Source: Terasakiella sp. SH-1
GTDB taxonomy: Bacteria > Pseudomonadota > Alphaproteobacteria > Rhodospirillales > Terasakiellaceae
Assembly: GCF_004564135.1 (NCBI RefSeq)
Contig: NZ_CP038255.1
Location: 590,501 to 654,500 of the forward strand
Length of the DNA: 64,000 nucleotides
Direction of reading: 5' to 3'
Shown in pieces: positions 45,387 through 53,345 of this stretch. Every line of letters begins with the position of its first letter. Positions within the stretch are counted from its first letter, which is position 1. The notes under the pieces were generated by a model. The model ran no database searches and had not been told where the DNA came from. It was given only the letters and a program-made list of their open reading frames with translations. Made by a program: the position numbers and the translations under genes.

Positions 45387-46592
45387 TTAGCTGTCCCAGC
45401 TCGCAAATGTCTTGGTGTCTTTATGTACACGTGCGAGGTAGGTTTTGGTTTCTGCATAAGGCAGATGGGCTTGCAGATGCTTGTAGATGGCATCGGCATC
45501 CATCTGGTTAATTTTTTGAATGGCAGGGCGGAGTTTCATTTTCCCGGTGAAGGCTTTGGCAACATTGCCTGCTCCGGTGTTATAGGCGGAAATCACCAGA
45601 TATTGCCGGGCGGTTTCATTGGTTACTTTGCCGAAATAGCGGGTGTTGAGCAAATGAAGGTAAGTTGCCCCCAACATGATATTTTCATAGGGGTCATATA
45701 AAACATCCGGCCCCGGTGTAGCTTCGTGCCCCAAAAGATAGCTATAGGCTTCTTTTCCGCCGCTGGTGGCAACCAGTTGCATCAGCCCCATGGCATTGGC
45801 GTGGGAACGTGCACGGGGGTTAAAAGAGCTTTCGTTTTTGATCACCGACAGGATCAGAGAGCGGGGCAGCATATATTTTTGTGCGGCTTCCAAAATCGGA
45901 CCGCGCAGGGCCTGTGCGCTCAGTTGATCGCGGTTTTTGCGCAAGGGAATCGTGATACGGGAAAGCTGGGCACGTTTGCCTTTGCTTAACGCCACATTGC
46001 GTTTGATAAATTTGGGGCGTACACGTGGGGCAACTAATGTGGAGAGTTCGCGTGGGCGTTTCCATTGAATGGTGGCGTCTTGTTTGGGGCGCTTCCAGCT
46101 GCTGCGTGGGCGTTTTTCACGGGGCTGGTCTTGAACAATATTTTCCTGGCGTTGCCAGAACTGGTCGGATTTTTCTTTCAGTTTTTTGCGCAGTAAGGCA
46201 CGTTCGTCCAACTGGCTGCTGTCTTCCATGAGAATTTCCTGAAAGTCCCCGAAAAGGTCCTTTTCTTCCTTATCAAGACCTTCGATGGACATTTCCCCGC
46301 GTTCATAATCCACAATAATCCGGCTGGTTTTATCCTTGTTATAGCCAACCCAGACTTTGGGTTCGGGCAGTTGGCGACTGTCCCCCCAGATGTCGGCCAG
46401 CTCACGGTCCAGTTCTTCAACTCCTTCACGCAAGGCTTTATCAAAGGCTGCATCTGTTTTTTGGAAGGTTTGTTCAAACTGGCTATCTATTTTATCCAGC
46501 CAGTCTGCTTGTGCCCAGCCTAGTGCAGGGATAGCGACTGCGCAAGCAAGGGTGCCACAAAGTAAACGATATGAAAAACGGGAACGCGTCAT
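45387..46592 (-). CDS. MltC-like lytic transglycosylase
   Basis: This enzyme cleaves peptidoglycan glycan strands with formation of 1,6-anhydro-muramyl ends. The signal peptide (LLCGTLACAVAIPALGWAQA) lacks a lipobox, unlike E. coli MltC. Residues about 30-125 match the N-terminal DUF3393-type domain of MltC (WGDSRQLPEPKVWVGYNKDK), followed by a basic linker. The SLT domain starts near residue 230: LSVIKNESSFNPRARSHANA contains the catalytic glutamate in KNESSF, then GLMQLVATSGG and YLVISAYNTGAGNVAKAF. It is the only gene of the operon with a clear enzymatic activity. Confidence 0.88.
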   Translation of the reverse strand: MTRSRFSYRLLCGTLACAVAIPALGWAQADWLDKIDSQFEQTFQKTDAAFDKALREGVEELDRELADIWGDSRQLPEPKVWVGYNKDKTSRIIVDYERGEMSIEGLDKEEKDLFGDFQEILMEDSSQLDERALLRKKLKEKSDQFWQRQENIVQDQPREKRPRSSWKRPKQDATIQWKRPRELSTLVAPRVRPKFIKRNVALSKGKRAQLSRITIPLRKNRDQLSAQALRGPILEAAQKYMLPRSLILSVIKNESSFNPRARSHANAMGLMQLVATSGGKEAYSYLLGHEATPGPDVLYDPYENIMLGATYLHLLNTRYFGKVTNETARQYLVISAYNTGAGNVAKAFTGKMKLRPAIQKINQMDADAIYKHLQAHLPYAETKTYLARVHKDTKTFASWDS

Positions 46593-46597
46593 AGGCT

Positions 46598-47431
46598 TTA
46601 ATCCAGTGCGACAATCATGCGGCCTTGCTTGACAGCATCCAGAGTGCGGATTTTATCGCTATCGTTATTGGAGACAACGATCTGGTTTTCCGCTGTGATG
46701 CGCAGGGCTTTGATGATTTTGGGGCTTGGGCCGCTGATCTCCAGTTGTTTGGCTTTTTCAACAGACTTGGCATAGTGGATCAGGCCCTTATCGACAATTG
46801 TGTTTTCTGCAACGGTATCTTGGGAATAAATGATGGTCCCGCTTTCATTGACCACTTCCGGGCTCAGTGCAGGCAGATACATGGCTTGTTCCAGATCAAT
46901 AATCACGGCACTTGTGTCTGTGGAAGGCGGTGTTTTTTGTGTTGTAGGGGAGGATTTAAGGCCAAGGGTCGCTTTGGTCAGGTTTTCAGGTGTGGCCTGA
47001 CAGGTCGGGGAAATACAGACCCGCAAGGTCACTTCGGCCATCACAACTTCGCCACGGCGGCTGGATTTGTCTTTATGCCAGCTGATTTTTTCATCAATGG
47101 TTTGTGCCCCTTTCAGGGTGCCTTTAATGCGTGTTGCTGCACGGGTGTCTCCTGCGCCATGTGTGCCAATGGTGGTTAAGCCGGTTAGACGAATGCCTTT
47201 AATCGTTTCCAGCAGGCGGGCCTGTGCAGTGGTACGTGCGGCCTGTTTGGCCATGAGTTCTTCTTGAATGCGATTGCCCATATAGCGTGATGTGCCTTGC
47301 CCGGTGGCTTCAACGTAGCCTTCAGACCAGTCTGTCAGGGCATGCTTGCCTGCTTCAACCCAGCCGTCTTGGGCAAGGGCAAGGCAGGAAAAGGCCATGG
47401 TAAAGGCGGCTGTGATCAACGGCAATTTCAT
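46598..47431 (-). CDS. Exported LPP20/FlgP-like protein
   Basis: A signal peptide ends at about residue 20 (FSCLALAQDG). The N-terminal half has the LPP20-type pattern: a glycine-containing strand with VEATGQGTSR, then the helix MAKQAARTTAQARLLETIKG and a strand with GIRLTGLTTIG. Two cysteines lie in RVCISPTCQA. The C-terminal half is beta-rich. FlgP of Vibrio and Campylobacter flagellar outer rings belongs to the same superfamily. There is no lipobox here, so the protein should be free in the periplasm. It ends 5 bases before the transglycosylase start. Confidence 0.65.
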   Translation of the reverse strand: MKLPLITAAFTMAFSCLALAQDGWVEAGKHALTDWSEGYVEATGQGTSRYMGNRIQEELMAKQAARTTAQARLLETIKGIRLTGLTTIGTHGAGDTRAATRIKGTLKGAQTIDEKISWHKDKSSRRGEVVMAEVTLRVCISPTCQATPENLTKATLGLKSSPTTQKTPPSTDTSAVIIDLEQAMYLPALSPEVVNESGTIIYSQDTVAENTIVDKGLIHYAKSVEKAKQLEISGPSPKIIKALRITAENQIVVSNNDSDKIRTLDAVKQGRMIVALD

Positions 47432-47503
47432 CAGGGTTTCCTCAAACGGGCTGGAAGGTTTAGGGGCGGGGAAGAGTGGGACCCTTCCCCAAAGAAGGGC
47501 TGC

Positions 47504-48490
47504 TTACCACTTACTGCCATCGTTATAATAACGGCTGCGGCGTTTGTTCACTTTGGAAATGTTGAATTCCTTGCCCTGATAACGTACCCGGCCAGACATG
47601 CCGAGATATTCAAGCGCACGCACCAGATTGCGTTTCAACTTGGCCGTATGCAGGCGTGTTTTATAGACATATTCGTGGGTGCGCCCGTGAGAGCCTGCTG
47701 GGCGGTGATCCACATAACAGGAAAATTTCGCCAGAATGACATCTTCGATATCCAGCATTTCCTGTTCTGTGAAGTTTTGGAAGTTGAGGAAAACATCCTG
47801 AACACGGCCACGACAACCATCATTTCCACGGCGGCGCGCCATATCTTTGGTGGAACCGTTGCCATAGCCATCGCGATCATCATAATCGTCACGGTCATCA
47901 TAGCCGTAGTCAACTTCATCGCCCAGTTTCTGGACCAGAACATCGGCCACATCACGGGCCAGCAGGCGGGCATTATCCCCGACAGTTTCCAAAATACATT
48001 CGCGATTACAATTGACCGGGGCACGGAAGTTACGCGGGGAAGAAACTTCAAAGTTCCCCATGCGGCGACCGGAATGGACATCAAGGAGACGACCGGACAA
48101 ACGGGTGCGAACCTTGGTGGTATAATCCAGACGTTCTGCGCTGGCATAAATTTCAAAAAGAACGACAATATCAATGGGTGGGCGGGTGATAGAACGGGCC
48201 ACATCAATCAGTTCTGCATCGCTGCGCCGTGAACGCCCTTGCGCATAATCATCCAGTGAGACAGCCGTTTCATCATAGACATCAAAGCCATCGGCATTCA
48301 TGGCTTCGGCCAGTTCGTTCAGGACACGGCGAAAAACACGACTGTCACGCGGAATGGCATCTTGGTCATTATCTTCACCCATGATCATCAGATAAGGCAG
48401 TTCGGCTGCCTGTGATTTGTTTGACAGCAGGACGGTTGCACATAGCAAGCTGAAGGCTGCAATCATGAAGGTTGTGGTCAGGCGTTTCAT
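47504..48490 (-). CDS. Exported protein with a possible CsgG/TolB-N-like domain, 328 aa
   Basis: A signal peptide ends near residue 28 (SNKSQAAELP). The next 170 residues alternate strands and helices (LPYLMIMGEDND, FRRVLNELAEAMNADGFDVY, IDIVVLFEIYASAERLDY, ARDVADVLVQKLGDE), a pattern typical of CsgG/LpoB/TolB-N-type periplasmic domains. An Asp/Gly/Tyr-rich linker (about 205-225) leads to a second domain with cysteines in NDGCRGR and KFSCYVDH, which could form a disulfide. Cysteines also occur in VNCNRECIL. I cannot name the family. It begins 24 bases after the FlgT-like gene. Confidence 0.65.
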   Translation of the reverse strand: MKRLTTTFMIAAFSLLCATVLLSNKSQAAELPYLMIMGEDNDQDAIPRDSRVFRRVLNELAEAMNADGFDVYDETAVSLDDYAQGRSRRSDAELIDVARSITRPPIDIVVLFEIYASAERLDYTTKVRTRLSGRLLDVHSGRRMGNFEVSSPRNFRAPVNCNRECILETVGDNARLLARDVADVLVQKLGDEVDYGYDDRDDYDDRDGYGNGSTKDMARRRGNDGCRGRVQDVFLNFQNFTEQEMLDIEDVILAKFSCYVDHRPAGSHGRTHEYVYKTRLHTAKLKRNLVRALEYLGMSGRVRYQGKEFNISKVNKRRSRYYNDGSKW

Positions 48491-48514
48491 TCTATTCCCC
48501 TAAAATAAAAGCAA

Positions 48515-49621
48515 TTATTCAAACATTGGATCATCAAATTGATACGTCAGGTTGCGGCCCTTTATCCTGAACTCAAATGGAATATCCTGAGAACTCAGCA
48601 AGCTGGATATTTCTGTGTTCAAGGTTGAAGGTTTCAACAAAGACCAATAGGAAAGGGTTAGGGCATTTTTTTTCTGCCCTGCCAATTTATGGCGCACATA
48701 ACCGCTGAGGTTTGCCAGATCCGTTTCAAGATATTTGATGGTTTTTGCATCAAATTTTGAAAAATGGATCTCGTAGCGCTGTCCCTCTTCATAGACTTCT
48801 TTTTTGATGTTTTTGATTAAGGCCGCAGCGACTTGGGCACTGGGGCCATAAATATGATCTTTGGCTTCATTAATAATGGCGGCACGATTATTTTTTTCAT
48901 CGCGTGTCCAGTTTGCCATGTCGAAATTGATTTCTTCGCGTGCAAGGGAGCGATTGCTGGCAACGTCAAGGCTTTCCAAACGTAGAACATAAGGTGCGTT
49001 GCGGCCTTTAAGGATTTCAACAAAGATAATGAAATTGGCCTTGGCTCGCCTTGCCCGTTTCAGGTTGTTTTTACGGTCTGTATGGCGGTAGTGATCTCGT
49101 CCGGCCTGACGTGTGGCTTCAAAGTCCAGTGTTTCGAAACGAAAGTCTTCGCGTAACGTGCTTTCAACACTTTCTGTTAAGAGGCGGAAATCATCACTCA
49201 GGCTGGAGATCGAATCAAAATCTTCGTCCAGACCTGCGACCAAAACCCGTGGGTGTGCAGCCATTTTCATCAGGGTGGACAGGGCCTCTGTACTGTCTTC
49301 CAATGATTTTTCATCAACTTCGGCATCAATGGTGATATCAACCATACCACTGGGATCAACCGTTTTGTGAAGGACTTTATAGGAACGCACAAACCCTTTT
49401 GTATGGCTCAGGATTTGTTGGCGCACGACCTGAAAGTTTTCAACCAGTGTATTGTTTTCAATGGATGTTCCCAAGCTCATTTCCACGGCTTGACGCAGGG
49501 CATTGTTCAGGGCCTGACGCTGGTTACTGCCTTGGGCACTGACTTCAATAGCCTGTGTACTGTAAAGGGGGAGCAGGGTTAAAAGTGCGGCTGTGGGCAA
49601 CAAAAGAAAAGGGCGTTTCAT
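48515..49621 (-). CDS. Exported protein with FlgT-like N-terminal domain, 368 aa
   Basis: After a signal peptide ending near STQA, residues about 25-110 match the pattern of the FlgT N-terminal domain: VSAQGSNQRQALNNALRQAV, then LVENFQVVRQQILSHTKGFV and RSYKVL with a beta strand pair. FlgT is part of the periplasmic H ring of Vibrio flagella. A middle alpha/beta domain (about 125-245; PRVLVAGLDEDFDS, RRAKANFIIFVEILKG) and a C-terminal domain (about 260-368) follow. It is the first gene of the five-gene operon. Full FlgT function is not shown by the sequence. Confidence 0.7.
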   Translation of the reverse strand: MKRPFLLLPTAALLTLLPLYSTQAIEVSAQGSNQRQALNNALRQAVEMSLGTSIENNTLVENFQVVRQQILSHTKGFVRSYKVLHKTVDPSGMVDITIDAEVDEKSLEDSTEALSTLMKMAAHPRVLVAGLDEDFDSISSLSDDFRLLTESVESTLREDFRFETLDFEATRQAGRDHYRHTDRKNNLKRARRAKANFIIFVEILKGRNAPYVLRLESLDVASNRSLAREEINFDMANWTRDEKNNRAAIINEAKDHIYGPSAQVAAALIKNIKKEVYEEGQRYEIHFSKFDAKTIKYLETDLANLSGYVRHKLAGQKKNALTLSYWSLLKPSTLNTEISSLLSSQDIPFEFRIKGRNLTYQFDDPMFE

Positions 49622-49776
49622 GATCTATAAACCTGACGATAAAACAATTGTGTCTGTTGCCTTCATCTATGAAAGGGGCAGAGGGATTATTCTTTAAAAA
49701 GGACGTTATCATGTCTTTTTACACGTTAAAAGATATCTTTGGTGCAGGAGTTTGTTTTTTATGACAAATTCACAAT

Positions 49777-49812
49777 AAAAAAACCGCAAGGCATGAACCT
49801 TGCGGTTTTTAA
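49777..49812 (-). terminator. Terminator after the cytochrome c gene
   Basis: The stem aaccgcaagg (49782-49791) pairs with ccttgcggtt (49798-49807). On the minus strand it is followed by a T run, 28 bases after the cytochrome stop codon. Confidence 0.88.
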
Positions 49813-49839
49813 AAGAAAAGCTGTGCTCAGCTTTGTCGC

Positions 49840-50244
49840 TTATTTGTTCTCTTTCAAATAAGCGATGACGTTTTTACGGTCTTTTTCTTTTTTCAGTTTG
49901 AAAGTCATTTTGGATTTAACTTTCTTGCCAGCTTGTGCAGACAGGTACTTGGACGGGTCTTTCAGGTATTCCATCAGAGCAGCATCGTCCCAAGTCAGGT
50001 TGCCAGCGGCAGCCATGTAACCTTTAGAGTATTTGTAGCCTTCAGCGGAACCGCCAGACTGACCAACAACACCAAACAGGTTCGGGCCTACTTTGTGTTT
50101 GCCGCCTTGCTCGATTGTGTGGCAAGACTTACATTTTTTAAATACTTTAGCGCCCTTTTTTGCATCGCCATGACCGTCTGCCAGTGCAGAACCGCCAGCA
50201 AATGCTACCATGCCAGCTACGGCCAGTGCTAGAACCTTACGCAT
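49840..50244 (-). CDS. Class I cytochrome c (c2/c550 type)
   Basis: This is a small periplasmic electron carrier. A signal peptide ([19 protein letters not shown]) precedes a single heme domain with CKSCH at about residues 37-41, [11 protein letters not shown] and a probable axial methionine in KSKMTFKL. The mature protein is lysine-rich, as expected for a carrier that docks with oxidases or reductases. ATG 50244 has AGGAG upstream; an in-frame start at 50289 is rejected. The 134-residue precursor is a single-gene unit. Confidence 0.92.
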   Translation of the reverse strand: MRKVLALAVAGMVAFAGGSALADGHGDAKKGAKVFKKCKSCHTIEQGGKHKVGPNLFGVVGQSGGSAEGYKYSKGYMAAAGNLTWDDAALMEYLKDPSKYLSAQAGKKVKSKMTFKLKKEKDRKNVIAYLKENK

Positions 50245-50444
50245 AGTTATTCTCCTAAGCTTAGAATACTGTGAATCGATCGACGACATATTATCAAGCC
50301 AATCGGGTTTGGCAATACCTTTAACTCGCTATTTTCACGTTTTTAAAGGTATATTCTGTTTTTCTGAAGTTCCTCCTTTCTCCTGATGTAAATACATCCG
50401 ATTCTCTGAGTTTGTTATGGAGAGCTTAGAGGGCGTTTTTTGTA

Positions 50445-50798
50445 TTAATGGACCAATTCATTAATCGCATGGACTAATTTTCTGGGGTCAAACGGTTTGG
50501 CAAAAAAATGATCGACATTCAGGCTGCGTGAAATTTCTTCTTCACTTAAACGATCTTTCATTTGGCCGGAAACGGCAATGATAGGCATGCGGCGACAAAT
50601 CTTCGAGATGGTTTCAATACCGCCACTGTACGGCATGAACAGGTCGACGATGGCCAGATCAAAATCTTGTTTTTGGATCATATCCATCGCTTCGATACCA
50701 TTGCGTGCCAAAGTGACATGGAAGTCATAAGCTTCCAGAAATAGCTTTGTGCTATCAAGGATCTGTGGATCGTCATCGACGAGCAGAACGCTAACCAT
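50445..50798 (-). CDS. Single-domain response regulator
   Basis: This 117-residue receiver domain has no output domain. It has the acidic pair in VLLVDDDPQILD, the phosphoacceptor aspartate (about residue 51) in AIVDLFMP, the threonine/serine switch position in IIAVSGQ and the lysine in FFAKPFD. It likely works as a CheY- or DivK-like phospho-relay partner. No histidine kinase is adjacent. Confidence 0.9.
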   Translation of the reverse strand: MVSVLLVDDDPQILDSTKLFLEAYDFHVTLARNGIEAMDMIQKQDFDLAIVDLFMPYSGGIETISKICRRMPIIAVSGQMKDRLSEEEISRSLNVDHFFAKPFDPRKLVHAINELVH

Positions 50799-51160
50799 AG
50801 GATATTGCCGTTAAACTATAAATTACATGAAACGGCATCTATGATATTTCAGATTTTACTGATTTTAATCACCCAAATGGGGGAGAAGCTTTTAGGTCGT
50901 AAACTCATAAAATAGACTTGCTTTGGTTTCCCTAAAATATAGGCAAGACAAGGCAAAGGCTTGCAGGAAGTACTTGTACTTTCAAAAGACTTTAACGCAG
51001 TAATGCCTATATTTTAGGGAAATCCCGTAAGGGACGGGATGTATTTGAGGATAGAGCTGCGTTATAAAACCCTTAAAGTGCTCGCACTTCTGCGGGTTTC
51101 ATGCCTTGTCTATCCTCAAATACATCTCCGCCAAACAAGTCTATTTTATGAGTTTACGCC
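50799..51160. other. Gene-free region occupied mostly by the nested palindromic element
   Basis: Bases 50799-50897 contain the response-regulator promoter region; no motif is clear. From 50898 to 51158 the region is filled by the inverted-repeat element described separately. No open frame with a ribosome binding site is present. Confidence 0.6.
50898..51158. repeat. Nested inverted-repeat element (two diverged hairpin units)
   Basis: The 23-base outer arms (50898-50920 and 51136-51158) are perfect inverted copies. Inside lie two long hairpins. Unit A has perfect 19-base arms at 50927-50945 and 51004-51022; unit B has 17-base arms at 51038-51054 and 51110-51126. Their loops are related: in opposite orientation both contain agacaaggca, a short palindrome (aagtacttgtactt at 50969; aagtgctcgcactt at 51076) and aacgcag. 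A small hairpin (tcccgtaagggacggga) joins them. It looks like a MITE-type element inserted into, or paired with, an inverted relative. Confidence 0.85.
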
Positions 51161-52324
51161 CTAGTATTCATCCCGTTCTTTGCCGAGTTCGCTCATTTCC
51201 TGCCAGGTTTGGCGGGTTTTGAGGAAGCTGTTTAAATCTTCCCATGTTTCGCGGAAAGTCTGGTTACGTCGGGCTTCTTCTGCCAGTACATCGTTCCAGG
51301 CATCTTTCAGGGGCTCAAGGATATAGGCTGGCAGTTTCTGTAATTTTACATCCTGTTTTGCCAGTTCCCCTAATCCGTCGATTTGTTTTTGGGCGGCTTT
51401 GGCATGGCTTAAGGCTGTATGTTGATCACAGGATGTTTTCAACAGGGATTTTCGTTCCTGATCCAGCTTTTTCCATGTTTTTGCATTGATCAACAGTAAC
51501 AGGGGCTGCCCTTGATTTTGCCAGCCAGGATAATAATAATTTTGGGCAAAACGCCTATAATCGGATTTGGCGTCCATTTCCGGACTGGAGAACACAGCAC
51601 CGTCCAGTTTATCTTGATCAAAGGCCCCCATGACCTCTTCCGGTGTGATGGGAGAGACAACGGCCCCCGCTTTTGCCCAGACTTTTGCACCAAGACCGGA
51701 GATGCGAATACGCAAGTTCTGAATATCTTCGCTGCTATTGAATTCTTTCACAAACCAGCCGCTGGATTCGGCAGGCAGGAAACCACAGACAAGCGGGTGG
51801 AGGTTATGAGCGGACAGAATCTCCCGAAGTCTTTTTACACCGTTGCCCGCTTGTAGCCAGGCCAGTGTCTCTTCGGGTTTAGGGCCAAAGGGAATGGCGG
51901 AAAACAGGGAAAGGGCAGGTTCTTTGTCAACAGCGATATCGGCTGTGGCAAAGAGTGCATCAATACGGCCCAGAGCGACGGCTGCAAATAAACGATCCGA
52001 TGCGATCACATCCTTGGCAGGCAGAACCGGCAAGATCATTTTTTCACCAGATAAAATTTGCAGCTGTTTGGCAAATTCACGTGCCTGTATGGCGACATTG
52101 GGGCGATCTGAGGGGAATGGCGGGGCTGAGCGCCAATGAATGGCATCACCTTGTTGTAAGGAGGCCAGAACCGCAGGCGTAACGCTGCTTCCTTTTTCAA
52201 GGTCGCGTTCACTTAAAACAGCTTTGGAGGCCGCATGGGTCTTAATTTTCGGTGTGAGAATGGTGACGCCCAAGACCACACCAATAACAAGGCCGATTAC
52301 AAGACCGATGACAATATTGCGCAT
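51161..52324 (-). CDS. Membrane-anchored TRAP-type solute-binding protein, orphan
   Basis: This 387-residue protein is a relative of the TRAP binding protein encoded at 61195; compare PFGPKPEETLAWLQAGNGVK here with PFGPEAGEYMAWLYYGNGMK there. It keeps the SGWFVKEFNSSEDIQNLRIR and YYYPGWQNQGQPLLLLINAK motifs. Its N-terminus is a hydrophobic anchor without a clear signal-peptidase site (NIVIGLVIGLVIGVVLGVTI), so it probably stays tethered to the inner membrane. No DctQ/DctM genes are adjacent. It may act as a sensor or share permeases with another TRAP system; both are inference. Confidence 0.85.
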   Translation of the reverse strand: MRNIVIGLVIGLVIGVVLGVTILTPKIKTHAASKAVLSERDLEKGSSVTPAVLASLQQGDAIHWRSAPPFPSDRPNVAIQAREFAKQLQILSGEKMILPVLPAKDVIASDRLFAAVALGRIDALFATADIAVDKEPALSLFSAIPFGPKPEETLAWLQAGNGVKRLREILSAHNLHPLVCGFLPAESSGWFVKEFNSSEDIQNLRIRISGLGAKVWAKAGAVVSPITPEEVMGAFDQDKLDGAVFSSPEMDAKSDYRRFAQNYYYPGWQNQGQPLLLLINAKTWKKLDQERKSLLKTSCDQHTALSHAKAAQKQIDGLGELAKQDVKLQKLPAYILEPLKDAWNDVLAEEARRNQTFRETWEDLNSFLKTRQTWQEMSELGKERDEY

Positions 52325-52468
52325 TTTTCTCGTCCATTATCCTTGTTCACAAGACTGAGCCGTGGGCAAAGAAACTAGCTCAAGCAATTTAAAACGGCAA
52401 GCTCTTGTAATTCATCGGGACTCTCCCAAGCTGCAATAAGGTGGAATTGATAATGTATGGAGCTGATT

Positions 52469-53272
52469 ATGGCACGCTTTGTAAAAGTTCTTATGTGTGT
52501 TTGTTTTGTATCTTTTACCCTTTCAGGGCAGGTACAGGCCAAGGTCGTGGGTGAAGAAATCAAATATCATGTTGATGGGCAGGAATTTACCGGATATCTC
52601 GCCTATGATGACCGGATGGAAGGCGCAAGGCCCGGTATACTGGTTGTTCATGAATGGTGGGGGCATAACCCTTACGCCCGCAAACGTGCTGAAATGCTGG
52701 CCGCACTTGGCTATACAGCGTTGGCCTTGGATATGTATGGTACAGGCAAACTGGCCCAGCACCCCAAAGATGCCAAGGCTTTTATGATGGCAACAGTTTC
52801 AAATATGGAAGTGGCTGAAAAACGTTTTGACGCCGCCCATGCGTTATTGAAAAGCCTGACGGTTGTAAATGAAAAGAAAACAGCTGCACTTGGTTATTGT
52901 TTTGGCGGCGGGATGGTTTTACATGCAGCCAGAACAGGACGTGATTTAAAAGGGGTGGTCAGTTATCACGGTTCTTTAAAAGCCAAAACAAAGGCAATGC
53001 CCGGTAAGGTAAAGGCAAAAATACGTGTCTTTAACGGGGCTGATGACCCTTTTATCAAGGCTGATCATATTACGGCTTTTCAGCAGGAAATGAAGGGTGC
53101 AGGTGTGGATTATGATTTTGTCAATTATGCCGGGGCTGTGCATAGTTTCACCAATCCTGAGGCAGATAAATTTGCAACAAAATTCAAAATGCCCGTGGGG
53201 TATAATGCACAGGCTGATGCGGATAGCTGGATGCGGACACGGGCTTTTTTGCAGGATTTATTTGCACAGTAA
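52469..53272 (+). CDS. Exported dienelactone hydrolase-family protein
   Basis: This is an alpha/beta hydrolase with a signal peptide (VLMCVCFVSFTLSGQVQA). The catalytic cysteine lies in LGYCFGGGMV, with the aspartate in FNGADDPFI and the histidine in GAVHSFTNPEAD, the Cys-Asp-His triad of dienelactone hydrolases. Unlike the cytoplasmic enzymes it is directed to the periplasm. ATG 52469 is favoured by GGAG 8 bases upstream; ATG 52457 is alternative. The substrate is unknown. It is the first of three co-directional genes. Confidence 0.87.
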   Translation: MARFVKVLMCVCFVSFTLSGQVQAKVVGEEIKYHVDGQEFTGYLAYDDRMEGARPGILVVHEWWGHNPYARKRAEMLAALGYTALALDMYGTGKLAQHPKDAKAFMMATVSNMEVAEKRFDAAHALLKSLTVVNEKKTAALGYCFGGGMVLHAARTGRDLKGVVSYHGSLKAKTKAMPGKVKAKIRVFNGADDPFIKADHITAFQQEMKGAGVDYDFVNYAGAVHSFTNPEADKFATKFKMPVGYNAQADADSWMRTRAFLQDLFAQ

Positions 53273-53345
53273 CTTGTGATGGGCGGGACTTCGGCTTATC
53301 TAGGCTGCACTTGATTGTATTTTAATGCCGAAGGGATAGTGAACT

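Noticed and set aside
47297-48232. A 311-codon plus-strand frame opposite the envelope operon
   Set aside because: It is antisense to two well-supported exported proteins, has no ribosome binding site and has an improbable composition.
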